From Flaccisagitta enflata (taxonomy: Eukaryota; Chaetognatha; Sagittoidea; Aphragmophora), in NCBI GenBank assembly GCA_965153355.1, contig OZ231127.1, forward strand, positions 80,352,001-80,416,000: DNA of 64,000 nt, read 5' to 3'. Below, in pieces: positions 1 through 11,967 of this stretch. A program made the translations under genes and the position numbers. The notes under the pieces are model-generated. The model worked only from the letters and a program-made list of their open reading frames with translations, ran no database searches and was not told the origin of the DNA. Positions within the stretch are counted from its first letter, which is position 1, and every line of letters begins with the position of its first letter.

Positions 1-353
1 TATGCAATCTCGTTTAAAAAGCCTCAATGATTTTGAAAGTCTTGGCTAAGAGTGCACAGTGAAAGAGCTTTTTCATATACAGTTGAACCCGCTTTAGCGG
101 ATCTGCTTTTAACTGCAGTCTGTTTGTAATAGAAACTAATTCTTGGTCCCCTTAACCTGTTTTCCTTTATTTTCTTTATGGGCTATCCCCTGAAATCCGA
201 TAGACCGGGATTCAACTGTACAGCTTGCATTGTGAGTGGTTTTTCATGAGAATTGTCTCGTAAAATCAGAATTTTCCGCGTATCCTAATAGCCTTTCTGT
301 TTATATGAAGACTTTGCAACTCTTAAGTGTATGAATGTCGTGGGTTTGAGTGG

Positions 354-355
<2 letters not shown>
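1..355. other. No feature recognised
   Basis: A/T-rich unique-looking sequence. I see no splice-bounded open frame, structural RNA or repeat border. Confidence 0.5.

Positions 356-422
<67 letters not shown>
356..422. repeat. (GA)n microsatellite
   Basis: An uninterrupted GA dinucleotide run is read directly. Open frames crossing it (Arg-Glu repeats) are repeat artefacts. Confidence 0.95.
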
Positions 423-424
<2 letters not shown>

Positions 425-510
425 GGACAGACAAAAAGACAGAAACGCAATCAACCAGACAATTCAACAAACTGGAAGAAACAGAAACGAGTAGACACTG
501 GACAAAACAA

Positions 511-512
511 AA

Positions 513-603
<91 letters not shown>
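511..603. repeat. (CAA)n microsatellite
   Basis: About 30 CAA triplets. The poly-Asn, poly-Thr and poly-Val frames across it are artefacts of the triplet repeat. The following 360 bp up to the next element hold nothing I recognise. Confidence 0.95.
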
Positions 604-604
<1 letters not shown>

Positions 605-965
605 CAAATGAAACAGGCTGTACCCTCATCATTCAACTGCCAGCTGTTCCTAGATTTCTTTTCTCCTGGAATAATCTTTCTTTTCTTTTCTTTTCTCTTT
701 CTGCTCGATTGCCCTCGTCTTCGCTCTTTGTAACATACGCGGGTTTTTTTCAGGGTTTTTGAGGTTCGCTGTGTTTACTTAGTCGCTCAAACTACCCCTC
801 CTCAAAACGTGAGTGCTTTTGTCAACTATTCTGTCGCAAACAATATTTTCAGATTTTGCCATTCAAGAAAGGAAGAAATAACACGATAAACAGACCCTGT
901 AGTTGTAGAACAAAAATAGTTTGTCAAAACCTAGTGGTATTGGATACTTCGTACACTGTTGTTTT

Positions 966-1336
966 TAGTCGCGTGCACGCGACTCTACAACCCGCTTTGT
1001 CCGTCCGTCTGTCCGTCCGTCGGTCCGTCGGTCCGTCCGTCCGTCCGTCACACTTTACTTTTTTTTACTATAACGTCAATTCTTAGGTCATTTTAAGTCA
1101 TTTTAAGTCATTTATAGTTATTCTAAGTCATTTTGAGTCATTCTAAGTCACTTTAAGTCATTTTAAGTCATTTTAAGTTATTTTAAGTCATTTTTGGTAA
1201 TTAGGTTTTTTAGTCATTTTAAGACAATTTTGGTCATTTTAGGTCAGTCTAAGTCATTGAAAGTAGTTCTAAGTCATTCTAAGTCATTCTTTGTCTGTAA
1301 GTCTCGCACGCGACTTATAGGTGTTGGCCTTGTTTT
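966..1336 (+). mobile_element. Hairpin-start dispersed element, subfamily A (TAAGTCATTT variant)
   Basis: The element opens with the hairpin AGTCGCG-TGCA-CGCGACT, then CTCTACAACCCGCTTTG and a GTCCGTCCG/GTCGG tract. About 200 bp of a degenerate 10-bp repeat (TTTTAAGTCA) follows. It closes with CACGCGACT and AGGTGTTGGCCTTGTTTT. The same architecture recurs at 15628 and, inverted, at 59416. No coding capacity is seen. I do not recognise the family by name. Confidence 0.85.
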
Positions 1337-1581
1337 ATTTAATGACACTTTTTGCCCATTTATCGTGGTAAAAAGTATTCAAAAATGAAAAAAACAATTG
1401 ACTCAAAAAAACTGATGATGAACAAACAAACTGATGATGGAAATTATTTTTGCCAGGAAGGAGGATAATCGTAACCGGAAAGATGAGCCGAGGATGATTT
1501 TGAATGGAATATAATCATAATCAAGTCTCATACATGATGTACGGGACGATTGTCCGATGCAGATCTGAAAACCATGTTTTT

Positions 1582-1735
1582 TGTTGCGGACACACAACTC
1601 TTTAAGAAGCAGTCATCGAGTTGAAACATGGGGAAACGAGCTTTTTAGAACTTTTTGTGTATGTTTGAGTGTTTGGGGTGTGGATTGGGGTTGGATGACC
1701 CTGCCCACCCGTTCGCAACAATATTGTGACCCCGC
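1582..1735 (+). mobile_element. Hairpin-start dispersed element, subfamily B/C copy
   Basis: Starts with a worn GTTGCGG-ACA-CACAAC hairpin and CTCTTTAAGA. It ends ACCCGTTCGCAACAATATTGTGACC. This 3' end (ATATTGTGAC) is shared with copies at 24652 and 62774 and differs from the commoner CGTGTATCCGGCC end. Confidence 0.75.
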
Positions 1736-1807
1736 GTCACTTTTTTTGAATGACTAGGAGGAAATTAAGGCACCAGCCGCCATTCATTGATTGTGCGATG
1801 GATATAA

Positions 1808-1990
1808 AAACAAGGCTGGATTCACGGTTATCCCAGTCGCGTGCCCACTTGAGCCCTTGGGCAGGAAAAGTGAGGCCAGACCGCAAAAACATAAAAAAAA
1901 AATAAAAGGGGACCGACCGAGGGACCAACCGACGGACCGACCGACGGATCGACAAAGCAGAGTGTAGAGTCGCGTAGCACGCGACTAAAA
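1808..1990 (-). mobile_element. Hairpin-start dispersed element, subfamily A
   Basis: On the minus strand it begins TTTTAGTCGCGTGCTACGCG, has the GTCGGTCGG tract and ends CACGCGACTGGGATAACCGTG followed by AATCCAGCCTTGTTT. It is a complete but diverged copy of about 180 bp. Confidence 0.85.
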
Positions 1991-2596
1991 CAAACCGGGC
2001 AATTTATTTCGTACCTGGTCACTTTGACTTGAACGGTCGTTTTGACCTGGATAGTGCACCAGGTAAGGCCAAATTGATTTTGCTACATAAAGACGCAGTG
2101 ACCTGGTATCAAACGACCATCGTGACCTGATCTGTTTTAATGTCGTTCGATGGCCGATTGGATTGTATTGGTGGGTGACCAGAAATCATCAGAACACGCT
2201 GTCCCCAGGAAGCATTGATCTTGGATCACTATGACCTCATTACCTGATTACCCAACACAAAATTCTAGAAAATACATAGACGCACATACGGTAATATGAT
2301 ACCCCAACGATAACAAGATCGAGTTACTGATATTTTGTCTCGGATTAAAAATCCATAAGTAGGGCTAAGCGTGTGTGTCATCTTTTAATGACGTTTCTCA
2401 TCCTTGCGTTGTGCGTGTCTGTCTGTTGTGTCTGTATGATGAATGATTAATGATTCTGAAGCATGACTTCATTTTGACATCCAACAAGTGGGCATAAGTC
2501 GAGTGGCTTCAACGGAGAATTGGTTCGTCCGTTTGATGAGTGAAATGTTTTGGAACAAAGGTCACGCGATCTTATTCTCGTCGTGTGTTTACTTTT
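1991..2596. other. No gene recognised
   Basis: Intergenic or intronic sequence with several TGACCTGG/CAGGTCA-like words but no exon that I can support. Confidence 0.5.
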
Positions 2597-2806
2597 TAGT
2601 CGCGTGCTACGCGATTCTACACCCCGCTTTGTCGGTCCGTCCGTCGGTCCGTCGGTCTGTCCGTCGGTCCGTCCATCACACTTTACTTTTTTTGGGTTTT
2701 TGCGTTCTTTGGCCTCACTGCTCCTGCCCGAATGATGAAGTGACCTCAAATATGGCCCCTGCCCACCTGCACGCGACTGGGGTAGCTGAGTATCCGGCCT
2801 TGTTTT
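2597..2806 (+). mobile_element. Hairpin-start dispersed element, subfamily A
   Basis: Complete copy. It has the AGTCGCG-TGCTA-CGCGATT hairpin, the GTCGGTCCGTCC tract, CCTGCCCACCTGCACGCGAC and a GAGTATCCGGCCTTGTTTT end, followed by T and G homopolymers. Confidence 0.85.
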
Positions 2807-3114
2807 TTTTTTTGGGGGGGGGGGGGCTCAAAAGGATCTTCTGCTAAGATTATGCTTTCTCGCCCATTATGCTTGAGATACGGGAAACAAAATGGTTCAG
2901 TCGAGGGAAAAAGGAGAGGAAAAAGGAAATGAAAAAAAAAGTTATGTACAGCAAGAAATTGACAAGAACTTGCAACAACATGACCAGAAGGCATGAATGC
3001 GAAGAGAGCAAGAGAGCAAGAGAGCAAGAGAGAAAAAGAGAAAGAAAGGGGTAATGAAAGAAAGAAGGAGGAAAGTGAGGAAGGAAGACAGAAACAAACA
3101 AATAACAAAGAGAA

Positions 3115-3157
3115 AAAAGAAACAAAGAAAAAAAAAGAAAGAAAGAATGAAAGAAAA

Positions 3158-3237
<80 letters not shown>

Positions 3238-3297
3238 AAAAAGGAAAGAGAAAAAGAAAAAAAGAAAGAAAAAAAGGAAAAAAGAAAAAAAGAAAAA

Positions 3298-3373
<76 letters not shown>

Positions 3374-3433
3374 AAAAAGGAAAGAGAAAAAGAAAAAAAG
3401 AAAGAAAAAAAGGAAAAAAGAAAAAAAGAAAAA

Positions 3434-3477
<44 letters not shown>

Positions 3478-3484
3478 AACAAAC

Positions 3485-3515
<31 letters not shown>

Positions 3516-3525
3516 GGAAGAAAGA
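3115..3525. repeat. (GAAA)n microsatellite with internal higher-order copy
   Basis: A GAAA tetranucleotide array. A 3240-3300 block of imperfect A-rich interruptions is repeated almost identically at 3374-3435, so the array itself has a segmental duplication of about 130 bp. Long Phe/Leu/Ser and Lys/Glu/Arg frames here are artefacts. Confidence 0.95.
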
Positions 3526-3989
3526 CGCGCAATTAGTGCATTTCTCTCGAGGCAAAATTTTTTAATCATATCGATGGTTGAAATGACGAACGTGTTGTTG
3601 TGTGTCGTTGTGTTACGTGTGTATAATGTGTGTTGGTATCAAGTGGGGTCGAGGTGTTAATTTGCATGTTCAAAGACATATATCATCGTAGGCGTTCTTC
3701 CGCAGGAGATGTAAGAGGAGAAGGAGGAGAAGGAGGAGGAGGAGGAGGAGATGACAGAGGAGCTGTAATAGGAGGTAGGTCACCGCTGTCATTTTTTTCT
3801 TCGATTTTTTGACATCTCTCCGATCACATCACACAGCGCACCAGAACATGAGAAATAGTGTGTTCAGAAATTCTCATTTCCAATGACGCAACTGAAGGGG
3901 CCTTTGCATGCCTCACATAGGGGATTAGTTGCGCTTTTTCTTCTTTCCTCTTCTTCTTCTCCTTCTTCTACTTTTTTCCGTCCTTTAAG

Positions 3990-4450
3990 GCCCAAATCCT
4001 AGTCTCGAGACCCAAATCCTAGCTTCGAGGCTCAAATCTCCGCTTTGAAGCTCAAATCCCAGCCTCGAGGCTCAAATCTCAGTCTCCAGGCTCAAATCCC
4101 AGCCTTGAGGCTCAAATCCCAACCCTGAGGCTCAAATCCCAGTCTCAAGGCACAAATCCCAGCCTTGAAGCTCAAATCCTAGCCTCGAAGCTCAAATCCC
4201 AGCTTTGAAGCTCAAATCCCAGCCTCGAAGCTCAAATCCCAGCCTCACAGCTCAAATCCAACCCTCAAAGCTCAAATCCCAGCCTCAAAGCTCAAATCCC
4301 AGCCTCACAGCGCAAATCCCAGCCTCGAAGCTAAAATCTCAGCCTCGAAGCTAAAATCTCAGCCTTGAAGCTGAAATCCCAGCCTCAAAGCTCAAATCCC
4401 AGCCTCAAGGCCCCCAATTCCAATCTCCAGGCCCTAATTCCATCCTTGAG
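3990..4450 (+). repeat. 20-bp minisatellite (AAGCTCAAATCCCAGCCTCG)
   Basis: About 22 imperfect copies of a 20-bp unit. It is the internal minisatellite of a copy of the GGGCAGCGG family, whose 3' end follows directly. Confidence 0.9.
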
Positions 4451-4459
4451 GCCAAAACA

Positions 4460-4572
4460 AAAACAGCATAGGTCATCGGCCCCTTCGGGGCCACTGCCCC
4501 TCTAACCACCTCACACTCACATTCACTCACATAGGGGCAACGGTTACCACTGACCATCTAACGCTTTTGCGA
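4460..4572 (+). mobile_element. GGGCAGCGG-family element, 3' end
   Basis: Contains TAGGTCATCGGCCCCTTCGG, ACTGCCCCTCT and the terminal words ACCATCTAACGCTTTTGCGA followed by CTATT. The same string occurs at 42650-42765 and inverted at 27018. With the preceding minisatellite it forms one element. Confidence 0.75.
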
Positions 4573-4576
4573 CTAT

Positions 4577-4806
4577 TACTCATTTTAAGTCATTCTAAGT
4601 CATTCTAAGTCATTATAAGTCATTTTAGGTGTCTTAAATCATATTAGGTCACTTAAGTCAATTTGGTCAATCTAGTCATTTGATTCAATTAACATCGTTT
4701 TATGTCTTTTTAAGTCATTTTAAGTTATTTTGAGTCATTTAAAGTCAATTTGAGCCATTCTAAGTTATTAATGTCCCGCACGCGACTTATAGGTGTTGGC
4801 CTTGTA
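4577..4806 (+). mobile_element. Hairpin-start element, 3' part (TAAGTCATTT variant)
   Basis: A degenerate TAAGTCATTT array ends in CGCACGCGACTTATAGGTGT and TGGCCTTGTATT. The 5' hairpin is missing, so this is a truncated copy or one interrupted by the element ending at 4572. Confidence 0.75.
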
Positions 4807-4861
4807 TTATTCATATGTAACTTCTTTTTGACAATATACCAGGCCAGGTACGAACAAAAAA

Positions 4862-5096
4862 AAACAAGGCCGGATACACGGCCAATCCGTAGTCGCTGCT
4901 GGTGGGCAGGGGCAGTGGTGCGAGTGGGCAGGGGCAGTAAATGAGTGGGCGGGGGCTGTATTGACGCCAGGAAAGAGCTGTGATGGTCAGAAATCCGTAT
5001 TTCAGTCTATTTCACGTCATCAAAATTTTCGCGTTGCAGACAGACAGACTTACCAAGGGACACACCCTCTTATAGAGTCGCTTAGGCAGCGACTAA
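4862..5096 (-). mobile_element. Hairpin-start element, stem variant AGTCGCT
   Basis: On the minus strand the 5' hairpin is AGTCGCT-GCCTA-AGCGACT followed by CTCTATAAGAGGG. The 3' end carries AGCAGCGACT and then GCCGTGTATCCGGCCTTGTT. The stem differs by one pair from subfamily A, and the 3' motif carries the matching change. Confidence 0.85.
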
Positions 5097-5233
5097 AAAC
5101 TGGCTTGATCATTGCACTTAATCGAATGAAGGAGTATGCCTATGAACCAAACATGATTAAAAATAGCGCACCAAATCTCACCAATAATCTGCATCAACTT
5201 CGGATTACTGTGAGCTCTGCTCTGGTGTCCCTC

Positions 5234-5575
<342 letters not shown>

Positions 5576-5673
5576 TCATCTTCGTTATCTTCATCAGCAG
5601 TCGTCATGCATCCCTCTCCCTCTTCCTCCTCATCCTCTTCCTCCTCCTCCTCCTCCGAATTGAATCTTATTAA

Positions 5674-6274
5674 GTCGCGGTGCAAACGAAGGTAAAGTTT
5701 CGGTTTCAGACTTTTCTGAATTATATTAATAACCAGATTATAATTTTTTTGAATAAGATATATAGTTCTATAGTTTAGCATTATCTTATTAGTAAAAAGA
5801 AACCTAGTATGATAAAGGCAATGCCTTGTTTTATTGATTAAAAACAAGAAGTAATCACTCAAAGTAATAGATTTTTTCAAAATGATAGAGCAAAAATCAA
5901 AAACCTGTGAAGGGAAAATTCTAAGACTTGAATAAATTCAACAATTTTGCATTTCTAAGAACATGGCTCTCATCTTATGTGTTTTTAGAATAAGGCCATG
6001 TTTTTGAATTTTACATTTAGAGAAAGTCTTAGAATTTTCCCTAAGACAAGTCAAGTTGCAAGATCAAATCTTCTTATGAATTCCTTTATTTTTTTCTCCT
6101 CTTTTTACTTTCATAGCACTCTTTTCTTGTCAACCAATGCTTTTCCATGCAAAAGTGAAATAAATACAATATAATAATTACATTCTTTGATGAAAAAAAT
6201 CTAAATAATTAAAATTCAAAATACCAAAAAAATTGGTTTGACTCTTGAAATTTGGTCTTCGTTTGCACCTCGAC
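5674..6274. mobile_element. Non-autonomous element with TTAA target duplication
   Basis: The inverted termini GTCGCGGTGCAAACGAAG and CTTCGTTTGCACCTCGAC are 18 bp with one mismatch. They are flanked on both sides by TTAA (5670-5673 and 6275-6278). The interior is A/T-rich and non-coding, with a nested hairpin at 5911-6043. A TTAA duplication is typical of piggyBac-type insertion, but these termini lack the usual CCC start. Only the insertion signature is supported, not the superfamily. Confidence 0.8.
5911..6043. repeat. Nested hairpin, copy 1
   Basis: The outer arms AGGGAAAATTCTAAGACT and AGTCTTAGAATTTTCCCT are perfectly complementary. Inside them, AACATGGC and GCCATGTT form a second stem. 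Related two-stem structures lie at 31064-31212 and 58622-58766. Confidence 0.85.
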
Positions 6275-6278
6275 TTAA

Positions 6279-6880
6279 GATGTCACGGAGCGTGAAAGCT
6301 TATTAAACGTCAACGGAAGTCTCATCTCGGGAATCGCCAAGGGAAACGGAAAATCGCTTGGAAACGGAAAATCATTTGGAAACGGAAAACGTCATTGTTT
6401 AGAATGGATACGGATGAAATTGGAACATCGGAGGATTTAAATTCGGATTTTGCTGATGCGTGATGATGATGTAGATGAGATAAGGAATGATGCGCGATTT
6501 GCCAGGAAGGTCAGTGCAGTGGGTAAATGATGGAGATATTGGATGGTTTACAGTACCCGTTTTCAAGTCGTATTTGTGGAAGATTGCTGACTGCTTTGTA
6601 ACGTCAAGGATAGGGCTGGTACAACAGGGAATGGTTTGATGAATAATCAGATTGCAGAAATGAAACGGTTGGGTGGGGGGGGGGAAGAGAAGAAACATTG
6701 TTGGCAATATCTCAGAGACTGCTGAAAAACAATTCGTAGCATTGTAACAAGGAATCCTCCTACGATACATTCTTTGGAATTAACCTGTCACATATTGATT
6801 CAGTGGCGTAAAAATGATTATTTTTCATCAATCAGAAGGTCTTATTAAGTTATTCCAGAGCCATCTCCAGAGCTGAGCCA
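6279..6880. other. No gene recognised
   Basis: Contains three tandem words of the type GGAAACGGAAAATC near 6350-6390. Otherwise it is unremarkable. Confidence 0.5.
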
Positions 6881-6883
6881 TGT

Positions 6884-7020
6884 GACTCAAGCCTCAAATC
6901 ACGTGATACCTTTGAGACCAGTAAATCACGTGACCTCCTAATCACGTGACCCATTTGTGTCCATGTGACCTCTAAATCACGTCACCTCTCAATCACGTGA
7001 CCTCTTAATCACGTGACCAC
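6884..7020. promoter_or_regulatory. Cluster of TCACGTGA palindromes
   Basis: Within about 120 bp the word ATCACGTGA(C/T) occurs five times, with two one-base variants (CCATGTGACC, TCACGTCACC). CACGTG is the E-box bound by bHLH-ZIP factors, and the flanked form TCACGTGA is the preferred MITF/TFE core. Binding is inferred. The cluster also behaves as a short degenerate tandem repeat (unit of about 18 bp), so it may simply be a minisatellite. Confidence 0.5.
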
Positions 7021-7067
7021 ATCTCCGCGGGAGAATGTTGTTGCCGAAGGGAAAGTCGTCGGGTCGC

Positions 7068-7665
7068 GACACTCAAAATCAGTTCACACAAAGAGAGAGC
7101 TTACAGGAAAGCACTCACCGTGCTAAAAGGAATTCACTGACTGCTCACAGTGCGCACAAAATCAGTTCACACAAAGGGAGAGCTCACAGGAAAGCACTCA
7201 CTGAGCTAAAAGGAATTCACTGACTGCTCACAGTGCGCACAAAATCAGTTCACACAAAGGGAGAGCTCACAGAAAAGCACTCACTGAGCTAGAAGGAATC
7301 TGCTGACTGCTCACAGTGCGCACAAAAAAAAGAATCAGTTCACACAGAGGGAGAGCTCGCAGGAAACCACTCACTGTGCTAAAAGGAATTTACTGACTGC
7401 TCACAGTGCGCACAAAATCAGTTGACACAAAGAGAGAGCTCACAGAAAAGCACTCACTGTGCTAAAAGGAATTTACTGACTGCTCACAGTGCGCACAAAA
7501 TCAGTTGACACAAAGAGAGAGCTCACAGAAAAGCACTCACTGTGCTAAAAGGAATTTACTGACTGCTCACAGTGCGCACAAAATCAGTTGACACAAAGAG
7601 AGAGCTCACAGAAAAGCACTCACTGTGCTAAAAGGAATTTACTGACTGCTCACAGTGCGCACAAA
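7068..7665 (+). repeat. 83-bp tandem repeat, about 7-8 units
   Basis: Unit landmarks GTGCGCACAAAATCAGTT recur at spacings of 83, 83, 90, 83, 83 and 83 bp. Each unit carries AGCACTCACTGTGCT, a 5-bp-arm inverted repeat. The last three units are nearly identical, which suggests recent spread from that end. Confidence 0.95.
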
Positions 7666-7989
7666 ATCCATGCGTCAGAGGTAACAAAGCACGCACATTG
7701 TGCCACGCGCCAATAGTACTTTAAATGCAAAAAAAAAAAAAAAAAAATCAAAGAAAGCATGTCAAATGGAAGCATGAAGCATGGAAGCACAAAGCATGGA
7801 AGCATGTCAAATGGAAACATTTTAAAAGGAAACTGATAGCTAAAGCAGGGATAATGTCTGACCTTCTATTTTGGGTTTGTTTGGGAATAAGTGGAGTGTA
7901 TCAAACCGGACTCTGGAAGCTCAGCAGACCAGAGAGCAATTAATTAAATTGTAAAGCGGTACTAAAAGAATGTTCGTGGTCGGAGGTCG

Positions 7990-8083
7990 TTGTTTTTGTT
8001 TTTGTTTTTGTTTTTGTTTTTGTTTTTGTTTTTGTTTTTGTTTTTGTTTTTTGTTTTTGTTTTTGTTTTTGTTTTTGTTTTTT
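7990..8083. repeat. (TTTTTG)n microsatellite
   Basis: A hexanucleotide run immediately outside the left end of the fold-back element. Confidence 0.95.
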
Positions 8084-8230
8084 CTTGTTATTATTTTTCT
8101 TGTTGTTGCTGTTGTTGATAAGTTGTTGTTGTTGCTATTGTTGATCAAATGGTGTGACATTTCGACAGAGATTCCATTTCCTGCAACCATCTCATTGACA
8201 TTGTAGATTGCACCTTTTCCACGCTTATAG

Positions 8231-10298
8231 AATAGCACGGGGGTTCATGCCAAAAAATGGTCAGAGCCTTTATGTTCAGGAGATATATGCACCATTTCAT
8301 GGTATAATGCACCAAAAAAATTTCGAGGTCGTCCAATGTCGGGAAGATGGCGCCGCCCCCCCCCCCCAGTAAAGTGGTGGTGGTGGTATTAATCTTGTTG
8401 TTTAAGATCATTTTGCCCTCATAATGGGGCCACTTTACCTTAGAAAAATGACAAAAAAACCATGAGATTATAAAACTAGAGCTCAAGAGCTAACCAGTGG
8501 TGCAATCTGCATGTTTCTATCATAAACGGCCAAACCAGCCTACCACCTAACCAGCCTACCAGCCTAAAAGTGAAAAACATGCATAACTTTGGCATTTTTC
8601 AACCGATTTAGTTGAAATTTGGTATGTGGTCTCTGAATGGAAGGACTCAACATATGAATTCGATTTATAAAGATTTTAGCATGCTAACCGGCCAAGCCAG
8701 CCTACCACCCAACCAACCTACCAGCCTAAAAGTGAGAAACATGCATAACTTTGGCATTTTTCAATTGATTTGTTTGAAACTTGGTATGTAGTCTCTGAAT
8801 GGAAGGACTCAACATAAGAATTCAATTCATAAAGATTTTAGCATGCTAACCGGCCGAACCGGACTACCATTCAACCAGCCTACCAATCTAAAAGTGAAAA
8901 ACGTGCATAACTTTGTCATTTTTCAATTGATTTGGTTGAAACTTAGTATAAAGTCTTGAAATGGAAGGACTCAACATATGTACTTGATTTGTTAAGATTT
9001 TAGCATGCTAACCAACCAAACCGGCCTAACACCCAACCAGCCTATCAGCCTAAGAGTGAAAAACCTGCATAACTTTGACATTTTTCAACCAATTTGGATG
9101 AAACTTGGTATGTAGTCTCTAGATGCATGCTAACCGGCCTACCACCCAACCAACCTACCACCTTCAAAGTGATAAATGTGCATATCTTGAACAATATTCA
9201 ATCAATTTGGCATTGTCAAACGGCGTTGTCAAATGGCGTGTCAAAAAAGTGGTTGAGAGGTAGGCTACGTACATTGAGTCATTTCATTTTGAGTCTGCAT
9301 ACCAAGTTTTAGTCTTAACCAAATTGATTGAAAGTTGTTCAAGTTATGCTTATTTATCATGCTAGAATCTTTATAAATCAATTTTATATGTTGAGTCCTT
9401 CCATCTAGAGACTACATACCAACTTTCAACCAAATTGGTTCAAAAATGCCAAGGTTATGCAGGTTTTTCATTTTAAGGCTGGTAGGCTGGTTGGGTGGTA
9501 GGCCGGTTTGGTCGGTTAGCATGCTAAAATCTTAACAAATCAAATACATATGTTGAGTCCTTCCATTTTGAGACTTTATACTAAGTTTCAACCAAATCAA
9601 TTGAAAAATGACAAAGTTATTCACGTTTTTCACTTTTAGGCTGGTAGGCTGGTTGGGTGGTAGTCCGGTTTGGCCGGTTAGCATGTTAAAATCTTTATAA
9701 ACCAAATTCATATGTTGAGTCCTTCCATTCAGAGACTACATACCAAGTTTCAACCAAATCAATTGAAAAATGCCAAAGTTATGCACGTTTTTCACTTTTA
9801 AGCTGGTAGGCTGGTTTGGTGGTAGGCCGGTTTGGCCGGTTAGCATGTTAAAATCTTTATAAATCGAATTCATATGTGGAGTCCTTCCAGTCAGAGACCA
9901 CATGCTAAGTTTCAACCAAATTGGTTGAAAAATGCCAAAGTTATGCACATTTTTCACTTTTAGGCTGGTAGGCTGGTTGGGTGGTAGGCTAGTTTGGCCA
10001 GTTATGATAGTAACATGCAGATTGCACCACTGGTTAGGTCTTGAGCGCTAATTCTATAATCGCATGGATTTATTGTCATTTTTCTAAGGCAAAGTGGCCC
10101 AATTTCGAGGTCAAAATGACCTTAAACAACAAGATTTGTTCCATCACCACCACTTTATTCAGGGGGGGGTGGCGGCGCCATCTTCCCGACATCGGACGAC
10201 CTCCAAATTTTTTTTGGTGCATTATACCATGAAATGGTGCGCACATCTCCTGAACATAAAGGCTCTGACCATTCTTTGCCATGATCCCCCGTGCTATT
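8231..10298. mobile_element. Fold-back element with tandem repeats in both arms
   Basis: AATAGCACGGGGGTTCATGC at the left end matches, inverted, the right-end string CCCCCGTGCTATT. The complementarity continues inward for about 1 kb: GATGGCGCCGCC, the CACCACCACTTT region and GGTGCAATCTGCATG. Each arm then carries about four units of a roughly 165-bp tandem repeat (landmarks CATGCATAACTTTGGCATTT and TGGAAGGACTCAACATATG), in opposite orientation in the two arms. They meet near 9180-9330. No protein-coding capacity is seen. I infer a fold-back or long-TIR non-autonomous transposon; the superfamily is unknown. Confidence 0.85.
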
Positions 10299-10355
10299 AT
10301 AGAATCACGATCTCACCGGTAACTTATTCCTTCATTCCAGTGTTAAGAGATATAC

Positions 10356-10568
<213 letters not shown>

Positions 10569-11429
10569 ATAAAAGAGTCTTGACACTCTGTCGAGATTTT
10601 TTTTTCGCATCTTCTTTCGCTTTGCATTAGCTTCAGCTTCGTTGCAAAAACTCAACTTGGTTGGTTCATGTTTGTGTAAGAAAAACAAATCTAAAAGAGA
10701 AAGCTAAATAAGAAAAAAAAAAATTCCCTCTCAAATTTTGAAAACAAACCAGAACTAAAGGGTGAGAGAGAGGACGGTAAAATAGCGCATAAATCGGATG
10801 GGGTTGCGATAGGGTCGATGTAGGTTTCGTGTTGAGCATCAAATGTTTAAAAAACGGCAAAGTGTAGTTTTTTTCCTTTATTTGTCTTCATACGTCGACG
10901 ATTTGGATTTTGGTAATTTTCTTTTTTTGTACATGCTTTTCTAGATATCATACATCTTCTGGTGACGCAATTTATGGATGAATTTTTTTTTTCAAATTTA
11001 ACTCAACGTCATTTAAAGCTATTCTTGTCGAGCAGAAAATGATTAAATAAGAACAGGGAAAAAAAGTATGATCGTCAACATGCAAAAAAGGAAAAAAGTA
11101 TGATCGCGCAGGTTGAGACTAGAGAGATCCACAGCCAGATTCAGCTTGAGCCTTTCAGCCATAAAACGCAAGGACGTTTTTTTTTAGAAGTCGTAGAACA
11201 CAAAAAGAAGACAAATGAAAAGAGCTTCGGATGACTCAAGACATCATGCAAACTATTATAAGGCCAGATGAACTCGGTTAGTATTGACGCTTACGAGTTG
11301 GCAATGGGCATTTGGCAGGGGCATTCACGAAACATGAAAAGGGGGCAAAGCAGAATAAACAATGCTAAACGGTACTGTTTTCGAATTCGGTGATGTCTTT
11401 TGTTTTACTGACTTTCTAAGCGGTTTTTT
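10569..11429. other. No gene recognised
   Basis: A/T-rich sequence without a supported exon or repeat border. Confidence 0.5.
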
Positions 11430-11505
11430 ATTTAGGGTTAGGGGTAGGGTTAGGGTTAAGGTTGAGGTCGGGGGTGGTTTTAGGGTTAGGGTTAGGGCTA
11501 GCGTT
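11430..11505 (+). repeat. Interstitial TTAGGG-like tract
   Basis: Several TTAGGG hexamers are mixed with variants (GGGGTA, GGTTAAGG, GGTTGAGG, GGGCTAGC). TTAGGG is the metazoan telomere unit. The degenerate state suggests an old interstitial block. Confidence 0.85.
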
Positions 11506-11967
11506 CAAGGGGGACTTTGACTTCCGTTTCGGGTCTCCCTTCCCGGTAGCCATTAGGAAAACAAACTTATTCCAGTTAGACTCGTTTTGACACATACCAT
11601 GTTCTTATCAGACTCATTCTTATAAATACCGTGTTCCGATCACTTTTTTTCACAAACTTGAAGATCAATTACCATGATACATTTAAACCCTCGCTCATCT
11701 TCGCCAGTCTTGAGGAATTTTCCCATTCAACTTTTTATGGTGGCCGGTCCGAAGATAGTTATCGCGTTGCTATTTTTTAAAGATATTACTATTAAATTTT
11801 ACATCATTAGAAAGCCTAGCATTTAAGCTTTTCTCTGTTTGTTTTATTTTCTTGATATTCCTTGTAGTTAAGACGTAATGATCAAAAGAAGAAGTACTAT
11901 TCATGATTTCATGATCGCTCAAGCGTGAAATACGCTGAGTCTTAGAATGAAACATATTCGTGATTTT
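11506..11967. other. No gene recognised
   Basis: No border, hairpin or exon that I can support. Confidence 0.5.

Noticed and set aside
285-762. Open frames of poly-Leu, poly-Asn, poly-Thr or Arg-Glu repeats here and over every other microsatellite
   Set aside because: They are translations of di-, tri- and tetranucleotide arrays, present in several frames at once, with no flanking conserved domain.
6884-7665. CRISPR-like array
   Set aside because: The 83-bp units are contiguous tandem repeats without variable spacers, in a eukaryotic setting.
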